Below are positions 1-5,813 of a stretch of DNA of 64,000 bases, piece by piece. Position numbers and translations under genes: made by a program. Below the pieces are notes generated by a model. That model saw nothing but the letters and a program-made list of their open reading frames with translations, was not told where the DNA came from and ran no database searches. Positions within the stretch are counted from its first letter, which is position 1. The number at the start of each line of letters is the position of its first letter. This stretch comes from a virus: IMG/VR virus record IMGVR_UViG_3300001450_005500, positions 1 through 64,000 of that record; one strand, written 5' to 3'.

Positions 1-196
1 AAAAACACTTTCGAAATAACTACCTAAGCAGCTACTGCAAGTTCTACACTTTGTAGTGGTAGAGCACTAGCGATAAATCCATTCCCTCTAGGGAAGAACT
101 TAGCGACTTTAGAATAACTATTTTCGCCAGTTAAAAAGCATCGTTGCTTGCCATTTATACTTCCATCAGAATGTCAAAGCCATGTCACCCCCGTAT
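1..196. other. non-coding segment with short hairpins
   Basis: No credible ORF is seen. Three short perfect hairpins are visible: 44-56 (CTACA stem, 3-nt loop), 82-95 (TTCCC stem, TCTA loop) and 136-149 (AAGCA stem, TCGT loop). It lies beyond the terminator of the leftward genes, so it may belong to the next transcription unit to the left. The hairpin density resembles the other non-coding stretches of the left arm. No function is assigned. Confidence 0.5.
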
Positions 197-236
197 AAAA
201 AAAAGCTTATAACAAGGCCGAAGCCCCGTCATAAGC
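197..236 (-). terminator. intrinsic terminator of the leftward gene unit
   Basis: Read on the minus strand, a stem of GCTTAT/ATAAGC with an inner GGC/GCC pair and a TTCG-type loop (205-236) is followed directly by eight T residues (204-197). This is a classical Rho-independent terminator. It lies about 45 nt past the stop of the last leftward gene (283), so it closes the leftward unit. Confidence 0.9.
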
Positions 237-282
237 GAACAATCACACAAGTTATCGTTAGATAACCTATCCAAGGGAATTG

Positions 283-648
283 TTATCTGATTGTGATGTC
301 ATAATTTGTTGCTGCCCAAAAGTCTATTTCATCTATAGTTTTTTGTCCAACTCCTTTTACAGCCTCTAATTTACGTACTGTAACTGCTTCCAGATCGTGC
401 ACATAAACTATGTGTAGACCTTTAATACATTTCTCTGCCCTTGTGCTCAGAGTAGTAGGATTAACTTTATGTGCCGCTAATGTAGCTGCTAGTTCATCCG
501 CTTTTGATAATACTTCATCAAGTTTGTCATGATTTGCTGTATGCTTTTTCATGTTGTCTTGTAGCTCATTGTTCTCTTTTGAATATCCAATGTAAAACAT
601 TAGAAAAATAATAAGACATAAACTCCCAAGGATAATTAATAGTGTCAT
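283..648 (-). CDS. membrane-anchored RNA polymerase alpha-CTD-like (HhH) protein
   Basis: 121 aa. Residues 2-20 form one strongly hydrophobic N-terminal membrane segment, followed by a charged linker of about 45 residues. Residues 66-112 match the C-terminal domain of the bacterial RNA polymerase alpha subunit: a conserved start (LSTRAEKCIKG), a DLEAVT stretch and the helix-hairpin-helix KGVGQKTIDEI (98-108). The family uses this fold to bind UP-element DNA and to contact activators. Here it would be held at the membrane with the DNA-binding end in the cytoplasm; the topology is inferred. It overlaps the upstream gene by ATGA (645-648), which implies coupled translation, and is the last gene before the terminator. 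A generic HhH protein is the alternative. Confidence 0.7.
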   Translation of the reverse strand: MTLLIILGSLCLIIFLMFYIGYSKENNELQDNMKKHTANHDKLDEVLSKADELAATLAAHKVNPTTLSTRAEKCIKGLHIVYVHDLEAVTVRKLEAVKGVGQKTIDEIDFWAATNYDITIR

Positions 649-1097
649 AGTAAAGATTTTAATTTGGTTAATAAATTAGTACTGCGTGATTTGTAATGTT
701 GAAGTAGTTTATCAACAACACATAGAAAGGTAGAGTTATCTACATTGTCAAGGTTAGCTTCATAATATTTTGGATCACTATGACCATCTTTGTGGTCATG
801 TATAGATTCATCTATATTACTAAGTGCATCAACAAAGTCTTCAGGGTTTTTAGAGTTCTTTAAAGCTTTAAGTAAGTCTCCAGGCCCTGCTACATTGCTT
901 TCTTCTGTGTGTTTAGGTGTTACCTTAACATAAATTTGAACATCTATTTTAACGTCTTCCTGTTCAAGTGATAGACGTGCAAGACTGTCCAGTTGTTCGC
1001 TATACTTATCAGCAGTTTCTAATTCTTTTAGAACACTGTTACTGTTTTTGAGTATTTTGCTAATTCCCTGGGTCTTACTGATTGATTTGTTTGCCAT
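645..1097 (-). CDS. hypothetical acidic/helical protein
   Basis: 150 aa, family not recognised. The N-terminal 70 residues look helical and possibly coiled-coil (repeated Leu in KILKNSNSVLKELETADKY). A short beta-like stretch follows (VKIDVQIYVKV, about residues 49-59). The middle is acidic and rich in Asn, His and Asp, and the C-terminal helix is Leu/Lys rich. There is no signal peptide or membrane segment. Its stop codon TGA overlaps the ATG of the alpha-CTD-like gene, so the two are probably co-expressed and may work together. Confidence 0.75.
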   Translation of the reverse strand: MANKSISKTQGISKILKNSNSVLKELETADKYSEQLDSLARLSLEQEDVKIDVQIYVKVTPKHTEESNVAGPGDLLKALKNSKNPEDFVDALSNIDESIHDHKDGHSDPKYYEANLDNVDNSTFLCVVDKLLQHYKSRSTNLLTKLKSLL

Positions 1098-1157
1098 ATC
1101 TAATATTTAAAGTTATAAATATACAAATAATTGTATAACTATATAGTTAAAACTTAT

Positions 1158-1694
1158 TTAAAAGTCATTTGTATCTGATTCCATATGTGCTACTAGTTTC
1201 TTTTTGTTTATTATGTCACCAGTATCCATTGACATGAGTTTAGAAAGGTCATCAGGGTCCCGTAGATCTGCTGTGTTTCCACTATCAAAATCTTCCATGT
1301 CACCTTTAACTTCATTTATCATATCATCTAAAGGTAAATCATCTAACTCTATACCTCTCTTTCTCATCTGCTTAGCAAATTGACTTGCAATAGCTTTCAA
1401 AGTTTTCGCAACTCTAGGCCCTTCTTCATCATTATCACTTTCTACTAGTCTTCTTGTTATAAACTCAGACAAAAAGAATGCAGCAAAGAAAAAGTCTTCA
1501 TGATCTTTAAGTAACCCTCGTTGTATAGCTAAAGTAATAGTTCTTTCTAATATTGCTGATTTAGCAGCTTCATCTTCATCGAATTCATTTAACGAGTCAT
1601 TAAAACATTTAATGATCTCTTTTTGTTGGTCTCTATCGAATCCAACTGACTCTCCAAGAGAGTTTGCGTCATGGTTGTACCTGGTTTTCCCCAT
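1158..1694 (-). CDS. hypothetical acidic protein
   Basis: 178 aa, not recognised. It is highly acidic, with helical stretches at about 15-110 including an aromatic-rich patch (EDFFFAAFFLSEF, about 66-78). The C-terminal region is Asp-rich (DLRDPDDLSKL), loosely like the acidic motif of the two proteins encoded at 3306-3878 and 4654-5046. The start at 1694 is preceded on the minus strand by AATTAAACAA, a motif also found before two other leftward genes. No catalytic motif is seen. Confidence 0.75.
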   Translation of the reverse strand: MGKTRYNHDANSLGESVGFDRDQQKEIIKCFNDSLNEFDEDEAAKSAILERTITLAIQRGLLKDHEDFFFAAFFLSEFITRRLVESDNDEEGPRVAKTLKAIASQFAKQMRKRGIELDDLPLDDMINEVKGDMEDFDSGNTADLRDPDDLSKLMSMDTGDIINKKKLVAHMESDTNDF

Positions 1695-1731
1695 AGTAAT
1701 TGTTTAATTAAGTTAATAAATACTCTTAACC

Positions 1732-1851
1732 CTAGTAAATGAATACTAGGATTAAGATAAGAATACAGATGACTACTCTGTGTAATAGGATTGTACGCTT
1801 ACGTTGTGCAAGCTCCCATCTAAGTCTTCGAATAAGTTTAACTTTATTCAT
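1732..1851 (-). CDS. 39-aa putative single-pass membrane microprotein
   Basis: A short ORF in the gap between longer leftward genes. The N-terminal half is very basic (MNKVKLIRRLRWELAQRKR). The C-terminal half is a hydrophobic helix (VVICILILILVFIY), and the stop is TAG. This arrangement (positive inside, tail anchor) suits a small inner-membrane peptide. It is in the same orientation and spacing as its neighbours, and its start is preceded by an A/T-rich leader. Function is unknown. Without homologues it could be a chance ORF, but the basic-plus-hydrophobic layout is unlikely to be random. Confidence 0.5.
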   Translation of the reverse strand: MNKVKLIRRLRWELAQRKRTILLHRVVICILILILVFIY

Positions 1852-2628
1852 AGTTTAAAATATAATGGGCTGAGATTACACCATTATACACACATCTTTA
1901 GTTGTTTAGTTCCTCCTTAAGGTTAACAACATATCCACTATTGTCTCCAATAGTAATGTGCAGTGACGGTTAGTTAGACTAACCACTTCTAATGTTACTA
2001 CTTACTCACGAATTACTCGAACGTAATATAAAGCCGCTAAACTCTATATCAGTCTTTTACTCGCAAACAGAATCATCTTGAGGAATCATCCACTCTCTGT
2101 CAAGCAGAGATTTAGTCACCTTTCGGGAGTAACAGGCCAACACTTGTTCTTTTAGTTATTGTTATGCATTTACTTTCCAGGATGTGGTTGGTCCACAATT
2201 GCTTCGTCTTCTTTTGAAAGACAAAATACAATACATCCTAGGTACAACTTTTCATCGTTATAGTATTTCAGGTTATATCTTATTCCCTAAGATTGCCCAT
2301 CATACTGACTTATACTCTTTATTAACTTGACAGTTAACTCAGAACTAAATCTACAGTTATTTCCTATTGCTATCGCTAGCTCATCCCTCCAACTAAAAGA
2401 AGAGATACACATACCCTCAGACATTCGTCCATTGGTGCCGTGTAGTATCCTGCTTGCTTGGTTTGACCATTATAAATAATGGCAACAATTACTGTTCATG
2501 CGTGCAGTAATTGTCATTAGGTACATTGCTGTACTTATCGGGCCAAGCCCACTACCCAAGGTTGTAACACCTTGACGCTCATAGCCTAAAGTCTATTTAT
2601 ACTCGCTATGACGAGTTTATTGATTGTA
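1852..2628. other. 777-nt hairpin-rich non-coding region (candidate structured RNA)
   Basis: No ORF longer than a few dozen codons is seen on either strand. Many non-overlapping perfect hairpins occur: 1861-1888 (8-bp stem), 1901-1930, 1937-1954 (7 bp, TCTC loop), 1968-1984, 2012-2027, 2094-2110, 2183-2197, 2206-2222, 2277-2293, 2322-2337, 2369-2380, 2467-2482 (7 bp), 2485-2514 (10 bp), 2521-2534, 2540-2550, 2557-2574 and 2601-2616. It separates two leftward genes and would be part of their transcript. A structured RNA, a hairpin-type regulatory region or a replication origin are all possible. Some of the 5-bp hairpins will be chance. Confidence 0.5.
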
Positions 2629-2913
2629 TTATTTCTGCCAGGTTGCTTTGTTTCTGAGTCGTTTGTACGCCCCATAGTCAAATGATCGCTGTAATTTCTC
2701 GCTATATCTTACGAAAGATACAGATATAATAAATGATATTGCTACTCCCATACCCATGAGAGCTACTCTGCCCAATGTTTGGGCTTCATCATATACACCA
2801 GCTGTAACTAGTGCATATATTAGCATTACTAATAGTATGACAGTTGCAATTCCGAAGAATATAGACATTATCAGACTAATGATGCTTTTAATAAAGATCT
2901 TATTTCTTTTCAT
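2629..2913 (-). CDS. small membrane protein with two or three TM helices
   Basis: 94 aa. Hydrophobic segments at about 8-38 and 50-68 suggest two transmembrane helices; the first is long and could be a helical hairpin. A basic C-terminal tail follows (RYSEKLQRSFDYGAYKRLRNKATWQK). There is no signal cleavage site. The family is not recognised. It sits among other small leftward genes, several also membrane-associated (283-648, 1732-1851). Superinfection exclusion or remodelling of the host inner membrane are possible roles, but nothing in the sequence decides this. Confidence 0.7.
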   Translation of the reverse strand: MKRNKIFIKSIISLIMSIFFGIATVILLVMLIYALVTAGVYDEAQTLGRVALMGMGVAISFIISVSFVRYSEKLQRSFDYGAYKRLRNKATWQK

Positions 2914-2955
2914 ATAATAATGTATTCATATTTATTAGAAGAACAGCAATACCCA

Positions 2956-2982
2956 AGTAAACGGTAGTCAATACCATTTACT
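2956..2982. repeat. intergenic hairpin
   Basis: AGTAAA-c-GGTA, loop GTCAA, then TACC-a-TTTACT: ten pairs with one C/A mismatch in the middle of the stem. It lies between the leftward genes at 3014-3214 and 2629-2913, where it could affect mRNA processing or translation of the downstream gene. No T-run follows, so it is not a standard terminator. Confidence 0.55.
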
Positions 2983-3013
2983 GTGAGCGCTGGTCCACGA
3001 TACTCGCTATATT

Positions 3014-3214
3014 TTAACATGTTTTACAGTCTTCTAACCACTTAGCATGTACGCTAACTGCAAATTTAAGTATAATTACATGTATTGCAAAGTTCTTGAG
3101 TGTACCATCTAGTACTACTCCGAAGCCGAAAGCTCCTTTTGTCCATTCTAAATTAAGTGCTAGTCTTAGCCTTTTGAAGAATGTTAAATCGATTAATTCC
3201 TTGGTTTTAAACAT
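3014..3214 (-). CDS. hypothetical 66-aa protein
   Basis: A short protein with a basic, aromatic N-terminus (FFKRLRLALNLEW), a glycine patch (GAFGFGVVLDG) and an alternating hydrophobic stretch (FAIHVIILKFAVSVHAKW) that looks like beta strands rather than a membrane helix. Two Cys lie at the C-terminus. Not recognised. It is kept as real because the frame is uninterrupted by competing ORFs, fits its neighbours in strand and spacing, and has the AATTAAAACAA leader motif 9 nt before its ATG. Confidence 0.6.
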   Translation of the reverse strand: MFKTKELIDLTFFKRLRLALNLEWTKGAFGFGVVLDGTLKNFAIHVIILKFAVSVHAKWLEDCKTC

Positions 3215-3261
3215 AAATGTGATATTGTTTTAATTGTTAATATAAGTTGTTAAACAAAGTG

Positions 3262-3296
3262 GTGATGAGTGTACTTTTACATACACCCATCATCAC
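3262..3296 (-). terminator. hairpin after the 3306-3878 gene (possible terminator or processing site)
   Basis: GTGATGA+GTGTA (3262-3273) pairs with TACAC+TCATCAC (3282-3296), giving 12 pairs with a 3-nt bulge and an 8-nt loop. It starts about 10 nt past the stop of the leftward gene at 3306-3878. On the minus strand it is followed by CACTTTGTTTAAC, a weak T-rich tract. Partial termination or 3'-end protection is plausible. Confidence 0.5.
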
Positions 3297-3305
3297 ATTA
3301 AGTTA

Positions 3306-3878
3306 TTATCCTAATTCCTCAGGACTCTCTTCCACAGCAGTCTCTACATCGTTCATTTGTTCATTACGTGTAGTTCCACCTGTTACATCACCTTCATCAC
3401 CCATAATCTCACCTGTATCTAGGTCAAGATTACCTAAGTCTGATAAATCTTCTTGTCCATCTAGGTCGTGACCATTAGATTTGAATACAGAAGTTATAGA
3501 CTCATTCTTAAGTATAACTAAAGAACAAGAGTCAACAGTTCTATCACCTACCATATAAGATGGTACTTGTCTAGTAACTATGTCTCCAGGTATTTGTTTA
3601 CCTACGAAGTTCTTAATCATTGAAGGGTTACCACTTTTCCATACAGGATTATCTGATGAGTCAGTAGTTTGTGCAATCACTCTAGTTCTTTCTACTCCAA
3701 ATGGATTAGATGGATCTCTGAATGTTGCAATGTAGTAGTTTCGACCGTCTGAAGTCTGGTTTAGCTTACCATTGATACCGTCTTTGTCATCAACAAGAGT
3801 TGCATCTGGTTTAGATGATAATCTGATGTTAACTAATAATAATTTTGCGTCAGTCGCCACTGTTTGTAAATTTGCCAT
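3306..3878 (-). CDS. hypothetical protein with acidic C-terminal tail (possible ssDNA-binding protein)
   Basis: 190 aa. Residues 1-130 appear beta-rich (KLLLVNIRLSS, NYYIATFRDPSNPF, TRVIAQT, CSLVILKNESI). The last 60 residues form a long acidic tail with EDLSDLGNLDLDTGEIMGDE. A compact beta domain plus a disordered acidic tail is the layout of phage single-strand-binding proteins such as T7 gp2.5. No OB-fold motif was proven, so this is a suggestion. The EDLSDLxxL motif recurs in the protein encoded at 4654-5046. Codons look less A/T-biased than in the rightward genes, which may mark strong expression. Confidence 0.65.
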   Translation of the reverse strand: MANLQTVATDAKLLLVNIRLSSKPDATLVDDKDGINGKLNQTSDGRNYYIATFRDPSNPFGVERTRVIAQTTDSSDNPVWKSGNPSMIKNFVGKQIPGDIVTRQVPSYMVGDRTVDSCSLVILKNESITSVFKSNGHDLDGQEDLSDLGNLDLDTGEIMGDEGDVTGGTTRNEQMNDVETAVEESPEELG

Positions 3879-4653
3879 GATTGGTTTGTTTAATTGGTTT
3901 ATTTATAAATAAGGTTAATAGTACTCTAGATAAAAGAAAAGGACTTATACGCACCCACCTATTTGGATGGATTACGATGCCTAATCTATGTTACAGACTA
4001 GCATAGCGTGTTACACGTGCACACACTGTACTATCTGGAGCTTGTCTATATCCAGTGGACTGCTCAAAACACCACTGAGTTATTGTTATAAAACATATGA
4101 CATAACATAGCACCAATGATGGACAGTGACCTAAGTTTAGGTGTATCCGTCAGATTATTACTGTGTATTTCATGTCCAATCATCCATCAAAGTGGTGAGT
4201 AGGTAACAATCCGTAGACTCGAATCTGCAATCATTGTGCTATATTATATCAATCAGTGTCTCAGGGAAAGAGATACATAATGTCGTAAATAGGGTCTTTG
4301 AGACCAAGTGCACACAATCGAACTTAAATTTGATTTAATGTGCAATAACTAGTTAGAGTGATTGAATTTGGCTGGATAATGAACAACAAGTAAGATGGTA
4401 TGAGTGGTGTTGTGTCGTCTAGTGACTAGTTTCTCTTAAACAATTGCATATCCGTATGCAGATACGTCTAATCATGTCTTGATACTGACTACTATGGTCC
4501 GTTGGATGTGACATTCCCACTGATACATCATCTTACTGTGTGTCCAATTAATAGTAAGAGTGCTTGAATTTGGATGGTAAAAGAATTGTAATTGTTCATG
4601 ATGCAAATTGATTAGAAGCACACACTCAGATAGGTGAGTATGTACCTCTTTCC
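3879..4653. other. 775-nt hairpin-rich non-coding region with internal repeats
   Basis: No convincing ORF. Perfect hairpins include 3970-3986, 4007-4017, 4053-4077 (6 bp), 4084-4107 (6 bp), 4129-4142, 4213-4228, 4293-4305, 4309-4344 (6-bp outer stem around the 6-bp hairpin 4324-4338), 4445-4460 (6 bp, TCCG loop), 4531-4559 (7 bp) and 4624-4639. Two near-identical 21-nt segments lie at 4355-4375 and 4557-4577, and ATTTGGATGG recurs at 3961-3970. It is part of, or upstream of, the leftward transcript before the 3306-3878 gene. Size and texture match the 1852-2628 region. Confidence 0.5.
4355..4577. repeat. pair of 21-nt imperfect direct repeats
   Basis: AGAGTGATTGAATTTGGCTG at 4355-4374 and AGAGTGCTTGAATTTGGATG at 4557-4576 differ at two positions; the next base (G) also matches, and similar A/T-rich sequence precedes both. 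The shorter core ATTTGGATGG appears again at 3961-3970. They could be protein-binding iterons or related RNA elements. Confidence 0.55.
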
Positions 4654-5046
4654 CTAAGCTGTGATTTCTAAGCTATCTAAGTCAGATAAATCATCTTTCT
4701 TAGACTTCTTAGTATCCCAGTCTTTAGTATCGAGTACAACCTGTGAACCCTTCTTGTCAGCTAAGTAAGCCTCGAAGTCTTCAACATCGTCACGGAAGAT
4801 AGTGAAGTTCCTGTGTCTAAGGCGTCCAACAACATCAGGCATATGATGCCCTGCTACTGCTACCCCTTTAAGGAACTTGTTACCATTCTCCGCTGTATGC
4901 ACACATGTGTCTAGGTCTAACACCTGAGCTCTAGTTGATGGAGTCTTTACCTCTCCATTCTTGTCAAGCTTAGGTGCTGTCATCCAGCCCATGATTGTTA
5001 CAGGTTGTAACTCAGTTTGTCTTATTGTTGTATGTGTATTTCCCAT
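4654..5046 (-). CDS. hypothetical protein with acidic DLSDL tail
   Basis: 130 aa, not recognised. The N-terminal part is mixed beta (QPVTIMGWMTAPKL, RAQVLDLDTCVHTA, KGVAVAGHHM), with a helix at FRDDVEDFEAYLADKK. The tail reads KKDDLSDLDSLEITA, nearly the same motif as EDLSDLGNLDLD in the protein encoded at 3306-3878. This is the first gene of the leftward unit, next to the divergent control region, so it is probably expressed early and strongly. A DNA-binding or replication-accessory role is possible but unproven. The start is ATG at 5046, preceded by A/T-rich sequence and a 7-bp hairpin. Confidence 0.7.
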   Translation of the reverse strand: MGNTHTTIRQTELQPVTIMGWMTAPKLDKNGEVKTPSTRAQVLDLDTCVHTAENGNKFLKGVAVAGHHMPDVVGRLRHRNFTIFRDDVEDFEAYLADKKGSQVVLDTKDWDTKKSKKDDLSDLDSLEITA

Positions 5047-5270
5047 AGCTCAATAGTTTAAACTGGTAGCATCTCTCATGCTACATCATCCTCCTTGTAT
5101 TCTACTGTGTTGTATTGAATGACTTATTGTCAACCACAGCATACTGTTTAAATGCAGACTTGTATTCCTAACAATACAAGAGAGATTTAGGACGGGGGAT
5201 GTTTCCGTCCAAAATTTAGTGGGGGTGTTTGATTATTGGTGGGTTAAGATCTCGAAGACTCAAACAATTA
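5047..5270 (-). promoter_or_regulatory. hairpin-rich leader of the leftward unit
   Basis: Upstream of the first leftward gene lie perfect hairpins at 5066-5084 (GTAGCAT, 7 bp, CTCTC loop), 5159-5180 (CTTGTATT, 8 bp, 6-nt loop), 5190-5210 (GGACGG, 6 bp) and 5226-5266 (TGTTTGA, 7 bp, long loop). No TAnnTTTG box facing left was found, so the leftward promoter is either of a different class or read by a phage polymerase. The hairpins may be structured 5'UTR or promoter elements. Confidence 0.5.
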
Positions 5271-5301
5271 ATATAAATTTAACAATAAGATAACATACAT
5301 C

Positions 5302-5323
5302 TAATACTATAGTATTATATTTG
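5302..5323 (+). promoter_or_regulatory. 16-bp palindromic operator overlapping a TAnnTTTG box
   Basis: A perfect palindrome TAATACTATAGTATTA (5302-5317) abuts and overlaps the Bacteroidota-type -7 box TATATTTG (5316-5323). A repressor dimer bound here would block the promoter. No clear TTG -33 element lies at the usual distance, so an activator or repressor is likely to matter. It drives the micro-ORF at 5328. Confidence 0.65.
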
Positions 5324-5327
5324 TTAT

Positions 5328-5405
5328 ATGGAAAAAGAAAAGATAGATATATCTCCAATAATATATATTTTAGTTCTAGTAACAGTATACTGTATGGCTA
5401 TGTAA
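5328..5405 (+). CDS. 25-aa leaderless membrane microprotein
   Basis: The ORF reads MEKEKIDISPIIYILVLV then TVYCMAM, an acidic/basic start followed by one hydrophobic helix. The ATG lies 5 nt after the TAnnTTTG box, where transcription would begin, so the mRNA would be leaderless or nearly so. A terminator follows at 5423-5446. Promoter, operator, tiny ORF and terminator make a self-contained unit between the two gene arms. A small membrane peptide made at once after infection (exclusion, signalling) is conceivable. If the ORF is not translated, the unit would instead make a short RNA of about 115 nt. Confidence 0.5.
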   Translation: MEKEKIDISPIIYILVLVTVYCMAM

Positions 5406-5422
5406 TAGCTTTATGTAATCAA

Positions 5423-5446
5423 ATTCTTTATAGAATATTTTTTTTA
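5423..5446 (+). terminator. intrinsic terminator after the 5328 micro-ORF
   Basis: A 5-bp stem ATTCT/AGAAT with TTAT loop (5423-5436) is followed by A and eight T residues, with further T-rich sequence after. The stem is short and A/T-rich but the T-run is strong. It would end the small rightward transcript started near 5328. Confidence 0.65.
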
Positions 5447-5763
5447 TAATATTTTTTTACTTAGTTTTGCATCACTAAACATCACTGGTGAAAGTCCAGG
5501 ATACGGGATCAAGAAAATAAATGATATGACATCCCGCTACTACGTCTAATGGTATATACAATTCATACTATATACCACCACTGTAATTAAATTTACAGCT
5601 TAGCTTTCAAAAAGTCAGTGGACTTCTCATCAAATAGATGAGTTTCGGGAATACAAACACACTTGCGGGAGGGATATGTGTTTATTCACAAAGTTAAAGA
5701 ACTGAAATAATAAGCAGTTTACTAGAGTAACTCAATTAACAATGCGAAATACTTGATATATAC
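5447..5763. other. compact hairpin cluster upstream of the main rightward promoter
   Basis: No ORF. Between 5485 and 5683 seven hairpins follow one another: 5485-5499 (CTGG), 5504-5536 (CGGGAT), 5550-5577 (TGGTATATA, 9 bp), 5581-5598 (CTGTAA), 5612-5625 (AAGTC, 4-nt loop), 5626-5642 (CTCATC, AAATA loop) and 5655-5683 (AAACACA, 7 bp). It is bounded by a terminator on the left and a promoter on the right. A structured RNA or an origin is plausible. The strand is not known. Confidence 0.5.
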
Positions 5764-5794
5764 TTGGTTGGGGGGATTTTTTTGTCTATCTTTG
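5764..5794 (+). promoter_or_regulatory. main rightward promoter (Bacteroidota TTG / TAnnTTTG)
   Basis: TTG at 5764-5766, a 20-nt spacer and TATCTTTG at 5787-5794 match the Bacteroidota housekeeping sigma consensus. The start codon at 5814 lies about 15 nt past the expected transcription start. A G-run lies inside the spacer. This promoter would feed the tightly packed rightward genes. Confidence 0.75.
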
Positions 5795-5813
5795 CCAAAT
5801 ATAATAGCCAAAG

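Noticed and set aside
55-68. tRNA D-arm-like sequence AGTGGTAGAGCACT
   Set aside because: No matching acceptor stem, anticodon arm or T-arm with TTCGA could be placed around it on either strand.
3247-3471. Plus-strand ORF of 74 codons
   Set aside because: It overlaps the terminator-like hairpin and the end of the leftward 3306-3878 gene, and its Ser/Pro-rich product is the shadow of that gene's acidic tail.
4213-4228. T-arm-like GTAGACTCGAATCTGC
   Set aside because: It forms a hairpin with a 6-nt loop, but the loop and stem register do not fit a T-arm and no other tRNA parts flank it.
5485-5499. RNase P or group I intron-like GGTGAAAGTCC segment
   Set aside because: Only a few bases agree with the conserved RNase P core. 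The matching 3' conserved parts were not found, and no interrupted gene supports an intron.
1-5763. Direct identification of the hairpins as N4-type virion polymerase promoters
   Set aside because: Loop sizes and sequences vary too much and no conserved flanking sequence was seen, so this remains only one of the possible explanations in the findings.
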